Shown here one piece after another: positions 32,240-41,130 of a stretch of DNA of 64,000 nt. Where the stretch lies: positions 4,204 to 68,203 of the forward strand of contig NZ_KE384402.1 of the NCBI RefSeq assembly GCF_000425585.1, in the 5' to 3' direction. The notes below the pieces were generated by a model, which worked only from the letters and a program-made list of their open reading frames with translations, was not told the origin of the DNA and did no database searches. Made by a program: the position numbers and the translations under genes. Within the stretch, counting starts at the first letter, position 1. Each line of letters starts with the position of its first letter. The stretch is from Terrimonas ferruginea DSM 30193 (GTDB taxonomy: Bacteria > Bacteroidota > Bacteroidia > Chitinophagales > Chitinophagaceae).

Positions 32240-33895
32240 TCACTTGTAGAGCTGCTCATAATACTCATGCGCCATACGATTGCTGTCAAACTGCAATCTC
32301 ACATCCTGCATACCATTGCGCATGATCTGGCGCCAGGTTGGATAATCATTGTAGTAAAGTGGTAATACCTCCTGCTCGAGGATCTCATACAACTTATGGA
32401 GGTCGTATTGATCCTGTTCGTGCGTAGCCATATGAGCATAATCAGCCTTGGGGATCACAAAACCGTTGTGGCCATGGTTGATAAATTCCGGGATCCATCC
32501 GTCATCTGTTGAGAAGTTGACAGCGCCGTTCATGGCTGCGGTCATACCGCTGGTACCCGATGCTTCGCGCGGAACGCGGGGATTATTGAGCCAGCAATCT
32601 GCCGCCTGTTTCAGACGCTTGGATAAGGTTAATTCATAACCGATCAGCACGGCCATGTTCCTGTATTTCTTGCTCAGGTAAACGAGTTGGTTGAATTCAC
32701 TGATCGCCGGATGATCCATCGGGTAAGGCTTGCCTGCCCAGATGATCTGTACCGGATATTTTGCACTCGCGAGCAAACGTTCAAAACGTCCTTCATCGGT
32801 GGTGATTAATCCCGCTCTTTTATAACCGGCAAAACGGCGCGCCCATACGATGGTAAATACATCGGGATTAAAAAGCTTGCCGGTCTGATCGGCCACAATA
32901 TCGAACGCTCTTTTCTTCAGGTATTTTTTGCGGTCGTCAAATCCGTAATGATCGCTGGCATCGGAGAAACGATACAATTGTTTGTCGGCCCAGTAGCGCC
33001 AGTTCTGTGCATTGGTAATATGAATAATCGGGCAGATATTTTCATACTTGCTCCACATGTGCCGCGATACTTCGCCGTGCAGGCGCGATACGCCGTTGGC
33101 AAGATGTGCAAAACGCAGGGCCGTAAGGGAGTGATTGAATTGATCACTGTTGTCTCCATTCAATTGTTTTACTTCCTCCACACTGAGACCACAGAAATAA
33201 CTCATCTTGTGACAGAGATAAATATCGTGTTTTTCGTTGCCCGCTTCTTCCGGTGTGTGCGTGGTAAACACCAGGCGTTTTCTTACTTCGTCGAGGTTGT
33301 TACCGAATTTTTTATACAGATAAAAACCGGCAGAGATGCCGTGTGCCTCGTTGAGGTGATACAGCTCCGGATTGAAACCCAGTATATCGAGCAGCTTGGC
33401 GCCACCTACCCCCAGCAGGATGAACTGCGCTACTTTGGTAGCCACGTTGGCATCGTACAAACGGTGACAGATGGTTTGGGAAACGTAATCGTTCTCCGGT
33501 ACATCGGTACTCAGCAAAAACAGCGGAGCGGTCTTGAATGTTTCGGGATTGAGGTAAAGGACTTTAATCCATACCGGATGTTCGTGTACATTGATCTGAA
33601 ATCGGATACCGGTGTCTTCCAGGAAACTGTATTGTTTTTCGTTCCAGGTAGCTTCCAGTGTCTGATCCTGGTTGCGTTCCTGGTCGTAGTAACCATATTT
33701 CCACAAAATGCCGATGCCGATCATATTCTGACGGAGCTCATAGGCGCTACGGAGATGTGAACCGGCCAGGAATCCCAGACCACCGCTGTAGATCTTGAGC
33801 GGCTGGTGCACGGCAAACTCCATCGAGAAATAAGCAACACGTTTAGCATAGGCCTGTTCAACCGGGTAAGGGACTGTAAAGTTGGTAAAACTCAT
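32240..33895 (-). CDS. Alpha-glucan phosphorylase family (GT35) protein with altered PLP site
   Basis: 551 residues from MSFTNFTVPYPVEQAY. The frame can be extended to 34042 across low-quality sequence, which I reject. It is the short archaeal/Thermotoga-like type, not the 800-residue GlgP. Recognisable parts are AYFSMEFAVHQPLKIYSGGLGFLAGSHLRSA at the N-terminus, HLNEAHG, FTTHTPEEAGNEKHD, TIVWARRFAGYKRAGLI and the C-terminal EASGTSGMTAAMNGAVNFSTDDGW. In glycogen phosphorylases the last motif carries the lysine that binds pyridoxal phosphate (GNMK or GTSGMK). Here Thr452 stands in its place (codon 32540-32542). Either catalysis differs or it acts as a PLP-independent glucosyltransferase. Confidence 0.82.
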   Translation of the reverse strand: MSFTNFTVPYPVEQAYAKRVAYFSMEFAVHQPLKIYSGGLGFLAGSHLRSAYELRQNMIGIGILWKYGYYDQERNQDQTLEATWNEKQYSFLEDTGIRFQINVHEHPVWIKVLYLNPETFKTAPLFLLSTDVPENDYVSQTICHRLYDANVATKVAQFILLGVGGAKLLDILGFNPELYHLNEAHGISAGFYLYKKFGNNLDEVRKRLVFTTHTPEEAGNEKHDIYLCHKMSYFCGLSVEEVKQLNGDNSDQFNHSLTALRFAHLANGVSRLHGEVSRHMWSKYENICPIIHITNAQNWRYWADKQLYRFSDASDHYGFDDRKKYLKKRAFDIVADQTGKLFNPDVFTIVWARRFAGYKRAGLITTDEGRFERLLASAKYPVQIIWAGKPYPMDHPAISEFNQLVYLSKKYRNMAVLIGYELTLSKRLKQAADCWLNNPRVPREASGTSGMTAAMNGAVNFSTDDGWIPEFINHGHNGFVIPKADYAHMATHEQDQYDLHKLYEILEQEVLPLYYNDYPTWRQIMRNGMQDVRLQFDSNRMAHEYYEQLYK

Positions 33896-33951
33896 AATGT
33901 GTAATTTGGACACAAAAGTGCAAGATAAAGGAAAATAAAAAAACCGCTTTG

Positions 33952-34935
33952 TCAGTTCTTTTTTGTCTTGGGTTTCGCGGGTTCTTTTTTCCGCGTATAG
34001 CTGCCGTCGAACGAGCAACGCAGCCCGCGGCGCGCCCCGCAACCTTCTACTTCGTGCAGGGTAACGGAAGAGTTGGTGAATTTGAATTGCAGCACGCAGG
34101 GATCGCCTCCCACGCGGTATTCTGCCGTATTGGCGTTTATCATCGTTGCTTCACCTTTCAGGTCGCCGGTACATTCGCCCCCGTCTTTTTCAAAATGGAT
34201 AAAGAAGGTAATACGGTCGCTGCGGCGGCCATCGCGGACAGAGACGAGATTTCTTTTACCCGCGGTGTAGTCGGCAGTATATTTTTGTTTACGGGAAAAT
34301 GAATCGATGGGATTGAGCAGTTCGCCTACTTTTTCATCCAGCGGGTCGGTCATCACCAGGGCAAATTGATTCACGGAACGATCGAGTACAAATACATCCT
34401 GGCCCTGGCTTACCGTTTCATCGGTATTCTTGCGGGTCACCAGTTTGGCCACCGAATTACTCCGGTCCATGCTCACCTGCTGCTGCGTATTGGCCAATGC
34501 ATCCGGCGCAAGCGCCGTCATGGCCGCAATAAATTTTCCGTCAGTTCCGAATGCCGATACAAAGGATATTTTTTTTGTGCCTGTGAAGGCATTGGTAAAA
34601 AGGTATACGTCTTTGTTACGGCCTTTGATGCGTGCGAGCGGATAATATTTTGCGGGAGATTTCTGCTGTCCTTTTGCGACGATTTTCGACAATACGCTGT
34701 CGGGTATAAATTGGCTGATGACTTTGTAGCTGATCAGCAAAGAATCGCCCGGGCGCTTGTTGAAAATGGTATCGCCGTAGGCAAAAGGAAGATCTTTTTC
34801 AGGATAAAACTCAAGGAAGTCCTGCACGGTCACCGGATCATCGCCGGATAATGTTTTCTTCTTTTTTTCTCCGCATGCCGCCCATATAAGGCAACAGGTC
34901 AGTAAAGCCAGCCAATAAACCTGAAATCTTCGCAT
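33952..34935 (-). CDS. Hypothetical lipoprotein
   Basis: 327 residues from MRRFQVYWLALLTCCLIWAAC, a lipoprotein signal with lipobox WAAC followed by a charged GEKKKKTLSGDD linker. The mature region contains VQDFLEFYPEKDLPFAYGDTIFNKRPGDSLLISYKVISQF and KYYPLARIKGRNKDVYLFTNAFTG. A later half holds four Cys (GGECTGDLKG, GDPCVLQF, VEGCGARRGLRCSFDGSY). The tail is Lys/Pro-rich (RKKEPAKPKTKKN). I know no named family. It is separated from the DtxR gene by a divergent promoter region and from the phosphorylase homologue by 56 bp. Confidence 0.8.
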   Translation of the reverse strand: MRRFQVYWLALLTCCLIWAACGEKKKKTLSGDDPVTVQDFLEFYPEKDLPFAYGDTIFNKRPGDSLLISYKVISQFIPDSVLSKIVAKGQQKSPAKYYPLARIKGRNKDVYLFTNAFTGTKKISFVSAFGTDGKFIAAMTALAPDALANTQQQVSMDRSNSVAKLVTRKNTDETVSQGQDVFVLDRSVNQFALVMTDPLDEKVGELLNPIDSFSRKQKYTADYTAGKRNLVSVRDGRRSDRITFFIHFEKDGGECTGDLKGEATMINANTAEYRVGGDPCVLQFKFTNSSVTLHEVEGCGARRGLRCSFDGSYTRKKEPAKPKTKKN

Positions 34936-35016
34936 ACCGATATAGAATTGAAGAGACAAAATAACGTTTTCCGGGGCGACGGGCAACTGAATTATTTTGA
35001 AATCAGCAAATAAATA

Positions 35017-35041
35017 TTTAGGTTTACCTAAATTAAATTTT
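35017..35041 (+). promoter_or_regulatory. DtxR/MntR-type operator and -7 box of the metal regulon
   Basis: TTTAGGTTTACCTAAA (35017-35032) is an inverted repeat with only the two central bases off perfect. It has the TTAGG/CCTAA half-sites typical of DtxR, IdeR and MntR boxes. Two bases later TAAATTTT (35034-35041) fits TAnnTTTG with one change and ends 4 bases before the ATG at 35046. A protein bound to the operator would cover the core promoter, so metal-dependent autorepression is the simplest reading (inference). Confidence 0.8.
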
Positions 35042-35045
35042 AGAT

Positions 35046-35711
35046 ATGTTGAATTTCTCGGTGAGTGAGGAAAACTACATTAAGGCGATCTTCCGCCTCC
35101 AGCATGGCGACAATACGGTAACGACGAACGAACTTTCCGCTGAATTACGCGCCAAACCGGCTTCCATCACCGACATGATGAAAAAACTCCGCACCAAGAA
35201 ACTGGTGCATTATGAAGCCTACAAAGGTTTCCGGCTTACCGCCGAAGGAAGGAAGGCGGGGTTGATGATCATCCGCCGCCATCGCCTGTGGGAGTTTTTT
35301 CTTTCAGAAAAATTAAAATTCACCTGGGACGAAGTACACGAGCTCGCAGAAGAACTCGAACACGTGAGCAGTAAAAAACTGATCGACAAACTGGATGAGT
35401 TTCTCGGTTTTCCGCGGTACGATCCACATGGCGATCCCATTCCCGATGCCAATGGTAAAATTGAAGCAAGCAGGCAGGTGGCACTTACCGCTTTACCCCT
35501 CAATAAATCCGCAACGGTTTGTCATGTAAGTGATCAGTCTTCTTCCATGCTTGAACTGCTCGGTCATAAAAAGATCGCGATCGGTACGCGGGTGGAACTC
35601 AAAAAACAATTTGACTTCGACGGCTCCATGGACGTGCGCGTCGGCCGTCAGCAAACGGTCAATATCAGTAAACAACTGGCTCAAAATATTTATGTAAAGT
35701 ACGATGGCTAA
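35046..35711 (+). CDS. Metal-dependent transcriptional regulator, DtxR/MntR family
   Basis: 221 residues. The winged helix HTH (residues 5-70) has YIKAIFRLQHGDNTVTTNELSAELRAKPASITDMMKKLRTKKLVHYEAYKGFRLT. The metal-binding dimerisation domain follows (about 75-140) with RRHRLWEFFLSEKLKFTWDEVHELAEELEHVSSKKLIDKLDEFLG, where Glu and His ligands are visible. A C-terminal FeoA/SH3-like domain runs from about 150. PHGDPIPDANGKIE is the usual linker. It overlaps the NRAMP transporter gene by 8 bp, and the promoter carries a matching operator. A manganese regulator of the MntR type is the likely identity, with iron as the alternative. Confidence 0.93.
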   Translation: MLNFSVSEENYIKAIFRLQHGDNTVTTNELSAELRAKPASITDMMKKLRTKKLVHYEAYKGFRLTAEGRKAGLMIIRRHRLWEFFLSEKLKFTWDEVHELAEELEHVSSKKLIDKLDEFLGFPRYDPHGDPIPDANGKIEASRQVALTALPLNKSATVCHVSDQSSSMLELLGHKKIAIGTRVELKKQFDFDGSMDVRVGRQQTVNISKQLAQNIYVKYDG

Positions 35712-37599
35712 ACAGCACCAGGACGTATCCCTGAGCGAGGTACATGAATCGGTAGACACTACTTCCACCAACAAGCCGGTATGGCGGAGGATATTTGCCT
35801 TCTTCGGACCGGCTTACCTTGTAAGCGTCGGCTATATGGACCCGGGCAACTGGGCCACGGACCTGGCCGGTGGCAGCCGTTTTGGTTACACCCTGATCTG
35901 GGTGTTGCTCATGAGCAACCTGATGGCGCTTTTATTGCAAAGCATGTCTGCAAGGCTTGGCATCGTGCGCCGCCGCGACCTGGCGCAGGCCAACAGGGAA
36001 ACCTATCCGCGCCCCGTTAATTTTGCCTTATACATTCTTGCTGAAGTAGCTATCGCCGCAACAGACCTTGCCGAAGTATTGGGCATGGCCATCGGTATAC
36101 AATTGCTTACCGGATTGCCGTTGATCTGGGGCGTTACGATTACCGTACTCGACACCTTCCTCATTCTTATTTTGCAACGCCTGGGCATGCGCAAAATGGA
36201 AGCTTTTATTGTAGGACTGGTTTGCGTGATCGGTCTTTCGTTTTTGGTGCAACTGGTGATGGCAAGACCCAACCTCGGAGAGGTCGCCACCGGATTTATC
36301 CCACGCATTCCGGATTATGCCGCTTTGTATATCGCCATCGGCATTATCGGTGCCACCGTAATGCCCCACAATCTTTACCTGCACTCGGCGCTTGTGCAAA
36401 CAAGAAAAATCAAACGCACGCGTGAAGGAATCAAAAAAGCCTTGCGACTGAATTTTGCCGACACGGCCATTGCACTCAATCTCGCATTTTTCGTAAATGC
36501 CGGCATACTTATACTGGCCGCTGCGGTATTCTACAAGACAGGACAGACCGATGTGGGTGATATCCGTAACGCCTATAAACTACTGCCCGCGGGATTGGGA
36601 AGTGAATTTGCCGCAAGTCTTTTTGCCATAGCACTCATTGCGGCCGGCCAGAGTTCTACGGTTACCGGCACGCTTGCGGGACAAATCGTGATGGAAGGTT
36701 ACCTGCACTTACGGATCAATCCGATGATGCGCCGTTTACTGACAAGGATGATCGCTATCGTTCCGGCCGTGCTGGTGATACTGATCAGTGGAGAAGAAGA
36801 AGTGGAAGACCTGCTCATTTTCAGCCAGGTGATACTCAGTATGCAGTTAGGGTTTGCGATCATACCGCTTATTCATTTCGTGAGTGATAAAAAGACAATG
36901 GGCGAGTTTGCCATCAAGCGCATTACGCAGATAGCGGCCTGGCTGATCACCGTAATATTGGTGGTATTGAATCTGGCCATGGTGGGTGAAAGCGCACTCT
37001 CCTACTTCCGCGAGCCGGGTCAGTGGGGAATTAAAATTGCCATTATTGTTGCCACGCTACTTTTCACCGGATTATTGGCCATTGCCATTATTTATCCCCT
37101 GAAGAAAAAGCGGCAGCTGCGGACCGATGCACAATTGCACCGCGAAGCAAAACCGCTGGAGATCGAAGCTATTGATCCCTATCCCATCATTGCCGTAGCG
37201 CTTGACTTCAGCAATCATGATCAATTGCTTATTTCACATGCATTGGGACAAGGCCATCCATCCACAAAATATGTATTGATACATGTGGTGGAAAGTGTAC
37301 CGGCACGTTTGTATGAACACCAGAGCGATGACAGCGAAACACAAAAAGACCGGGAGCATATTAATTTTTATGCTTTGCAATTGCAGGAGAAAGGTTATGC
37401 TGCCGATGCGCTGATCGGATTTGGGGAGCGGGCGAAAGAGATCGTGCGATTGGTGAATGAAAGTGGCGCCTCCATGCTGGTAATCGGTGCACATGGCCAC
37501 AGCGGCATCAAGGATTTGTTGTATGGAGAAACGATCAACACCGTGCGGCATGGACTGCACATACCGGTACTTGTGATCCGGACCCGTGATCAATCATAA
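35704..37599 (+). CDS. NRAMP divalent metal transporter fused to universal stress protein domain
   Basis: 631 residues. The NRAMP part (about 20-450) is a proton-coupled Mn2+/Fe2+ importer with eleven or so membrane helices. The metal-binding TM1 motif is DPGNWATDLAGGSRFGYTL and the TM6 motif is MPHNLYLHSALVQTRKIKRT. After a basic linker a UspA domain fills residues about 485-631: YPIIAVALDFSNHDQLL, YVLIHVVESVPARLY and the nucleotide-binding GAHGHSGIKDLLYGETINTVRHG with VLVI. The fusion would place a nucleotide-binding module on the cytoplasmic face. It is translationally coupled to the metal regulator. Related NRAMP-Usp fusions exist in Bacteroidota, but how the Usp part acts is not known to me. 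Confidence 0.93.
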   Translation: MAKQHQDVSLSEVHESVDTTSTNKPVWRRIFAFFGPAYLVSVGYMDPGNWATDLAGGSRFGYTLIWVLLMSNLMALLLQSMSARLGIVRRRDLAQANRETYPRPVNFALYILAEVAIAATDLAEVLGMAIGIQLLTGLPLIWGVTITVLDTFLILILQRLGMRKMEAFIVGLVCVIGLSFLVQLVMARPNLGEVATGFIPRIPDYAALYIAIGIIGATVMPHNLYLHSALVQTRKIKRTREGIKKALRLNFADTAIALNLAFFVNAGILILAAAVFYKTGQTDVGDIRNAYKLLPAGLGSEFAASLFAIALIAAGQSSTVTGTLAGQIVMEGYLHLRINPMMRRLLTRMIAIVPAVLVILISGEEEVEDLLIFSQVILSMQLGFAIIPLIHFVSDKKTMGEFAIKRITQIAAWLITVILVVLNLAMVGESALSYFREPGQWGIKIAIIVATLLFTGLLAIAIIYPLKKKRQLRTDAQLHREAKPLEIEAIDPYPIIAVALDFSNHDQLLISHALGQGHPSTKYVLIHVVESVPARLYEHQSDDSETQKDREHINFYALQLQEKGYAADALIGFGERAKEIVRLVNESGASMLVIGAHGHSGIKDLLYGETINTVRHGLHIPVLVIRTRDQS

Positions 37600-38187
37600 A
37601 TCACGTTTTGTTTTAAGCAGGTGTTTGAACCGGCTGAATGTTTCCGGTTTGATGTTGAGGTAAGAAGCCAGAAACTTCTGCGGCACCCGTTGCATCAGTT
37701 CGGGATTTCTTGACACAAAGTTCAGGAACCGTTCGCGGGGTGTCATTTTTACCATCTGCATTTGCCAGCGGTCTTTGATGATCATCGAATAGGTAATGAC
37801 CATGCGGCCCAGGCGTTCCATGGCGGAGGAAGAGGAATAAACTTTTTCCAGGTCGTCGTAGGTGATGGATACAAGCGTTGAGGGTTCGATGGTCTCGATC
37901 ACATATTCGGAGGGTGTGCGGCTGTGAAAAGACTCCTGGCTGAGAATGAGATGTCCTTCCATCGAGATCTGCGTATTGATCTCTTCGCTGTCTTTGCGGT
38001 AGTATTTCCTTACCAGCCCTTTGGTAATAAAGTTGAAATAATTCTCCACCTCGTTTTCGCGGGTGACGATCTCTTTTTTGCGGAACTGCCTGATTTTAAT
38101 CACCGGCATCAGGATCCTGTACAATTCCTCATCGGTCAGGGGAGTAAACCGTCGGAGGAAACTTACAAATGGTTGTACATTCTCCAT
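37594..38187 (-). CDS. Crp/Fnr-family transcriptional regulator
   Basis: 197 residues. The N-terminal cyclic-nucleotide-binding-like beta roll (about 20-125) has IKIRQFRKKEIVTRENEVENYFNFITKGLVRKYY and ISMEGHLILSQESF. The phosphate-binding RxAL-type loop of CRP is missing, as is usual for the Bacteroidota orphan group. The C-terminal part is helical with LASYLNIKPETFSRFKHLLK as the recognition-helix region. It overlaps the end of the NRAMP fusion gene by 6 bp in convergent orientation. The signal and target genes are unknown. Confidence 0.9.
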   Translation of the reverse strand: MENVQPFVSFLRRFTPLTDEELYRILMPVIKIRQFRKKEIVTRENEVENYFNFITKGLVRKYYRKDSEEINTQISMEGHLILSQESFHSRTPSEYVIETIEPSTLVSITYDDLEKVYSSSSAMERLGRMVITYSMIIKDRWQMQMVKMTPRERFLNFVSRNPELMQRVPQKFLASYLNIKPETFSRFKHLLKTKRDL

Positions 38188-38296
38188 AAAGCAGATAAGG
38201 AATATATAAGATACAACTAATATTTTGATAACTGGAAATGTTTGAGGAAAAATAACTTCCGGGTTATTAAGCGGTCATTTGGCTCTTAAAAAACGT

Positions 38297-38304
38297 TACT
38301 TTTG
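38297..38304 (+). promoter_or_regulatory. -7 box TACTTTTG of icd
   Basis: An exact TAnnTTTG, 35 bases before the icd ATG. A TTTG at 38278-38281 is only 15 bases upstream, too close for the usual spacing. Confidence 0.45.
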
Positions 38305-38339
38305 CAAACTCTTGAATTTAAACTCCTAAATCAAAGCTT

Positions 38340-39575
38340 ATGTCGCAAAAGATCAAAGTAGCCAACCCGGTGGTTGAATTGGACGGGGATGAAATGACCC
38401 GGATCATCTGGAAATTCATCAAGGACAAGCTGATCCTTCCTTATATAGACGTTGATATCAAATACTTCGACCTGGGTGTTGAGCATCGTGACGCGACCAA
38501 CGACCAGGTAACGATTGATGCGGCTAACGCGATCAAAGAGCATGGCGTAGGCATCAAGTGTGCGACCATCACACCTGATGAAGCACGCGTAACAGAATTT
38601 AACCTGAAGCAAATGTGGAAGAGCCCCAACGGCACTATCCGCAACATTCTTGACGGCACCGTATTCCGCGAGCCGATCGTCATCCGCAATATTCCCCGCC
38701 TGGTGACCAACTGGGATGCTCCGATCATCGTAGGCCGTCACGCATTCGGCGACCAGTACCGCGCTACAGACACGGTTATCAAAGGCAAAGGCAAACTGAC
38801 CATGACTTTCACTCCGGAAGATGGCGGCGAACCCCAGGTTTTTGAAGTATACAATTTTAAAGGTGATGGCGTGGCTATGACCATGTACAACACCGAAGAA
38901 AGCATCAGAGGTTTTGCACGCAGTTGTTTCAACATGGCGCTCAGCAAAAAATGGCCGCTGTACCTCTCTACAAAAAATACCATCCTGAAAAAATACGATG
39001 GCCGCTTTAAAGATATTTTTGAAGAAATCTATCAGCAGGAATTCAAAGCACAGTTCGACGCAGCAGGTATCACCTACGAGCACCGCCTGATCGACGACAT
39101 GGTTGCCAGCGCACTGAAGTGGAACGGCAACTTTGTATGGGCTTGTAAAAACTACGACGGCGACGTACAAAGCGATACCGTTGCCCAGGGCTTCGGTTCA
39201 CTGGGTCTGATGACTTCCGTACTGATCACGCCTGACGGCAAAACGATGGAAGCAGAAGCGGCCCACGGTACCGTTACGCGCCACTACCGCGATCACCAGA
39301 AAGGCAAGCCCACCAGCACCAACCCTATCGCGTCTATCTTCGCATGGACACGTGGTCTGGCCTTCCGCGGCAAACTGGACAACAACCAGCCGCTGATCGA
39401 TTTTGCCAATGCACTCGAAGCGGTTTGTATCGAAACAGTAGAAGAAGGCAAAATGACCAAAGACCTCGCGGTTTGTATCCACGGCAACAAAGTAAGCCAC
39501 GGCGAACACTACCTGTACACGGAAGAGTTCCTGGATGCGATCGACAGCAACCTGAAAAAGAAAATGAGCCTCTAA
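38340..39575 (+). CDS. icd: NADP-dependent isocitrate dehydrogenase (eukaryotic-type homodimer)
   Basis: 411 residues converting isocitrate to 2-oxoglutarate with NADP+ in the TCA cycle. It belongs to the subfamily with human IDH1, not to the E. coli type. Evidence is the start [30 protein letters not shown] and the substrate loop [19 protein letters not shown]. Further on come [13 protein letters not shown], the metal-binding [34 protein letters not shown], and the NADP-binding [17 protein letters not shown] with SIFAWTRGL. Length matches. Monocistronic, with an upstream -7 box and a strong terminator. Confidence 0.97.
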   Translation: MSQKIKVANPVVELDGDEMTRIIWKFIKDKLILPYIDVDIKYFDLGVEHRDATNDQVTIDAANAIKEHGVGIKCATITPDEARVTEFNLKQMWKSPNGTIRNILDGTVFREPIVIRNIPRLVTNWDAPIIVGRHAFGDQYRATDTVIKGKGKLTMTFTPEDGGEPQVFEVYNFKGDGVAMTMYNTEESIRGFARSCFNMALSKKWPLYLSTKNTILKKYDGRFKDIFEEIYQQEFKAQFDAAGITYEHRLIDDMVASALKWNGNFVWACKNYDGDVQSDTVAQGFGSLGLMTSVLITPDGKTMEAEAAHGTVTRHYRDHQKGKPTSTNPIASIFAWTRGLAFRGKLDNNQPLIDFANALEAVCIETVEEGKMTKDLAVCIHGNKVSHGEHYLYTEEFLDAIDSNLKKKMSL

Positions 39576-39577
39576 AA

Positions 39578-39603
39578 AAATCCCCGCTTCGGCGGGGATT
39601 TTT
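39578..39603 (+). terminator. Terminator of icd
   Basis: AATCCCCGC-ttcg-GCGGGGATT with A7 before and T7 after, 2-3 bases from the stop codon. Confidence 0.95.
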
Positions 39604-39604
39604 T

Positions 39605-39735
39605 TAATGTGGAAATGTGACCGAGGCCCTGGGCCTGCGGGTATGTGAAAATGTGAAAATGAAGAACGCTTCGCTTGGAAAACATTTTTACATGGGCCCC
39701 GCCCCGGGGCACATTTACACATTTTCACATTCCAA
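39605..39735. repeat. Family D element with two GC hairpins
   Basis: AATGTGGA, AATGTGAC, a GGCCC/GGGCC hairpin (about 39627-39638), ATGTGAAA units, a middle block around AACATTTTTACATG, the hairpin GGCCCCGCCCCGGGGC (39694-39709), and inverted ACATTTAC/ACATTTTC units to 39732. It has the same order of parts as the element at 49566-49687. Confidence 0.75.
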
Positions 39736-39767
39736 AAAAAACTATCTTCCGTAGTAAACTGCGCGCC

Positions 39768-40970
39768 ATGAACCTCATCGCACTCGCCATAGCTCCCGGA
39801 CTGGCTATCTGCCTGTTCATCTTTCACCGCGATGCTTATAACCGTGAGCCAAAACTCAACCTGCTGTTGACGTTTGTGCTCGGTGCGCTGAGTATTCTTC
39901 CGGCGGTTTTTATTGAAACGGCGCTGAGCATAAACGATAATACCATCTCCGCGGTGGCCGTCCAGGCATTCTTCGTGGTAGCTCTGACAGAAGAGCTTTG
40001 CAAATTTTCAGTGTTGCGTTTTTACAGTTACCCCAAAAAGAGTTTCGACGAACCGCTCGACGGTATTGTATATGGTGTAATGGCGAGTATGGGCTTTGCC
40101 ACGGTAGAAAATATTCTTTACGTCAACAAATACGCTTCGATGGGAATGGGTTACCAGGTGGCATTTATGCGGATGCTGCTCGCGGTGCCCGCGCATGCCA
40201 CTTTTGGTATTGTGATGGGATACTTTGCCGGCAAAGCGAAATTCGGCAACAAAGGCTCTGCCGGATTACTGGTTACCGGCATACTCGCTGCAACAGTTTT
40301 ACACGGCCTTTATGATTTCTTTCTTTTCCTGCAGGGCAATCCTTACGTGAAAGATTATCTATCCGACGTATTGCTGTTTGCCGGCGCTGTATTGTCGTTC
40401 TTCCTGGCGGTGCGGCTGAGCAGGCGTTTTATCCGCCAGCACCGCATTCTCTCGCAAAAAACCTTTGCCCCTACCGAACAAATGCATATCCGCAAAGCTT
40501 ATCCCGCAGACATCCGGCTGATACATGGCCTTGCGCATAAAATATGGCCGGCCACCTACTCCTCCATTCTCAGCATCGAGCAGAGCAATTACATGATGGA
40601 AAAAATGTACAGCGAGGAATCCTTAAAGCGCGACATGGACGAAGGGAAAGAATACATTCTTATCTACGACGGTGTGGAGGTAGTGGGCTTTGCTTCTTAT
40701 GGATGGACGGCTCCCGGCGTCACCAAACTTCACCGGATCTATTTTTTACCACAGGTGCAGGGAAAAGGATTTGGCAAACAAACTATCGAACGCATCAGCG
40801 CTGCCGTTGTAAAAAGCGGTGGTCACAGTCTGCAACTGAATGTAAACCGTCACAACCCCGCGAAAGGATTTTATGAAAAAATAGGTTTCACTATTCTCCA
40901 CGAAGAAGACATCGACATAGGAAACGGCTTCTTTATGAATGATTATGTGATGGAGAAGAGACTAATTTGA
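39768..40970 (+). CDS. PrsW-type intramembrane metalloprotease fused to GNAT acetyltransferase
   Basis: 400 residues from MNLIALAIAPGLAI. A longer frame from 39675 reads through a repeat and is rejected. Residues 1-225 are a PrsW-family membrane domain with about seven helices and its conserved sites: TEELCKF (EExxK, about residue 74), GFATVENILYV, LLAVPAHATFGIVMGYFAG and TVLHGLYDFFLF. Residues about 240-400 are a GNAT domain: IRKAYPADIRLIHGLAHKIWPATYSSIL, the acetyl-CoA loop PQVQGKGFGKQTIERI and NVNRHNPAKGFYEKIGF. I know PrsW from anti-sigma factor cleavage in Bacillus. The joined acetyltransferase is unusual and its substrate unknown. The stop codon lies in a family A unit. Confidence 0.88.
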   Translation: MNLIALAIAPGLAICLFIFHRDAYNREPKLNLLLTFVLGALSILPAVFIETALSINDNTISAVAVQAFFVVALTEELCKFSVLRFYSYPKKSFDEPLDGIVYGVMASMGFATVENILYVNKYASMGMGYQVAFMRMLLAVPAHATFGIVMGYFAGKAKFGNKGSAGLLVTGILAATVLHGLYDFFLFLQGNPYVKDYLSDVLLFAGAVLSFFLAVRLSRRFIRQHRILSQKTFAPTEQMHIRKAYPADIRLIHGLAHKIWPATYSSILSIEQSNYMMEKMYSEESLKRDMDEGKEYILIYDGVEVVGFASYGWTAPGVTKLHRIYFLPQVQGKGFGKQTIERISAAVVKSGGHSLQLNVNRHNPAKGFYEKIGFTILHEEDIDIGNGFFMNDYVMEKRLI

Positions 40971-41040
40971 TCCCGAAGTTTCGGGATTTGATGATTTGAG
41001 CATTTGACGGTTTGATCCGAAGTTTCCGGATTGAGGATTT
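40967..41040. repeat. Family A units with CCCGAAGTTTCGGGA hairpins
   Basis: Starts at the stop codon of the PrsW-GNAT gene (ATTTGATC). It holds the inverted repeat TCCCGAAG/TTTCGGGA (40971-40987), then units ATTTGATG, ATTTGAGC, ATTTGACG, TTTGATCC, and a worn second copy TCCGAAGTTTCCGGA (41013-41028). Confidence 0.7.
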
Positions 41041-41052
41041 ACAGGCCGGGCA

Positions 41053-41130
41053 CTCGAAGCTGGTAGCTGAGGCGCTCGAAGCTGGTAGCTGAGGCGCTCG
41101 AAGCTGGTAGCTGAGGCTCTCGAAGCTAGC
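41053..41130. repeat. 22-bp tandem repeat, four copies
   Basis: Unit CTCGAAGCTGGTAGCTGAGG plus two bases, starting at 41053, 41075, 41097 and 41119. The last copy is partial and runs through the stop codon of the minus-strand gene at 41126, so it supplies the TAG. Confidence 0.9.

Noticed and set aside
38331-39170. 279-codon frame opposite icd
   Set aside because: Antisense to a fully conserved isocitrate dehydrogenase; no support for expression.
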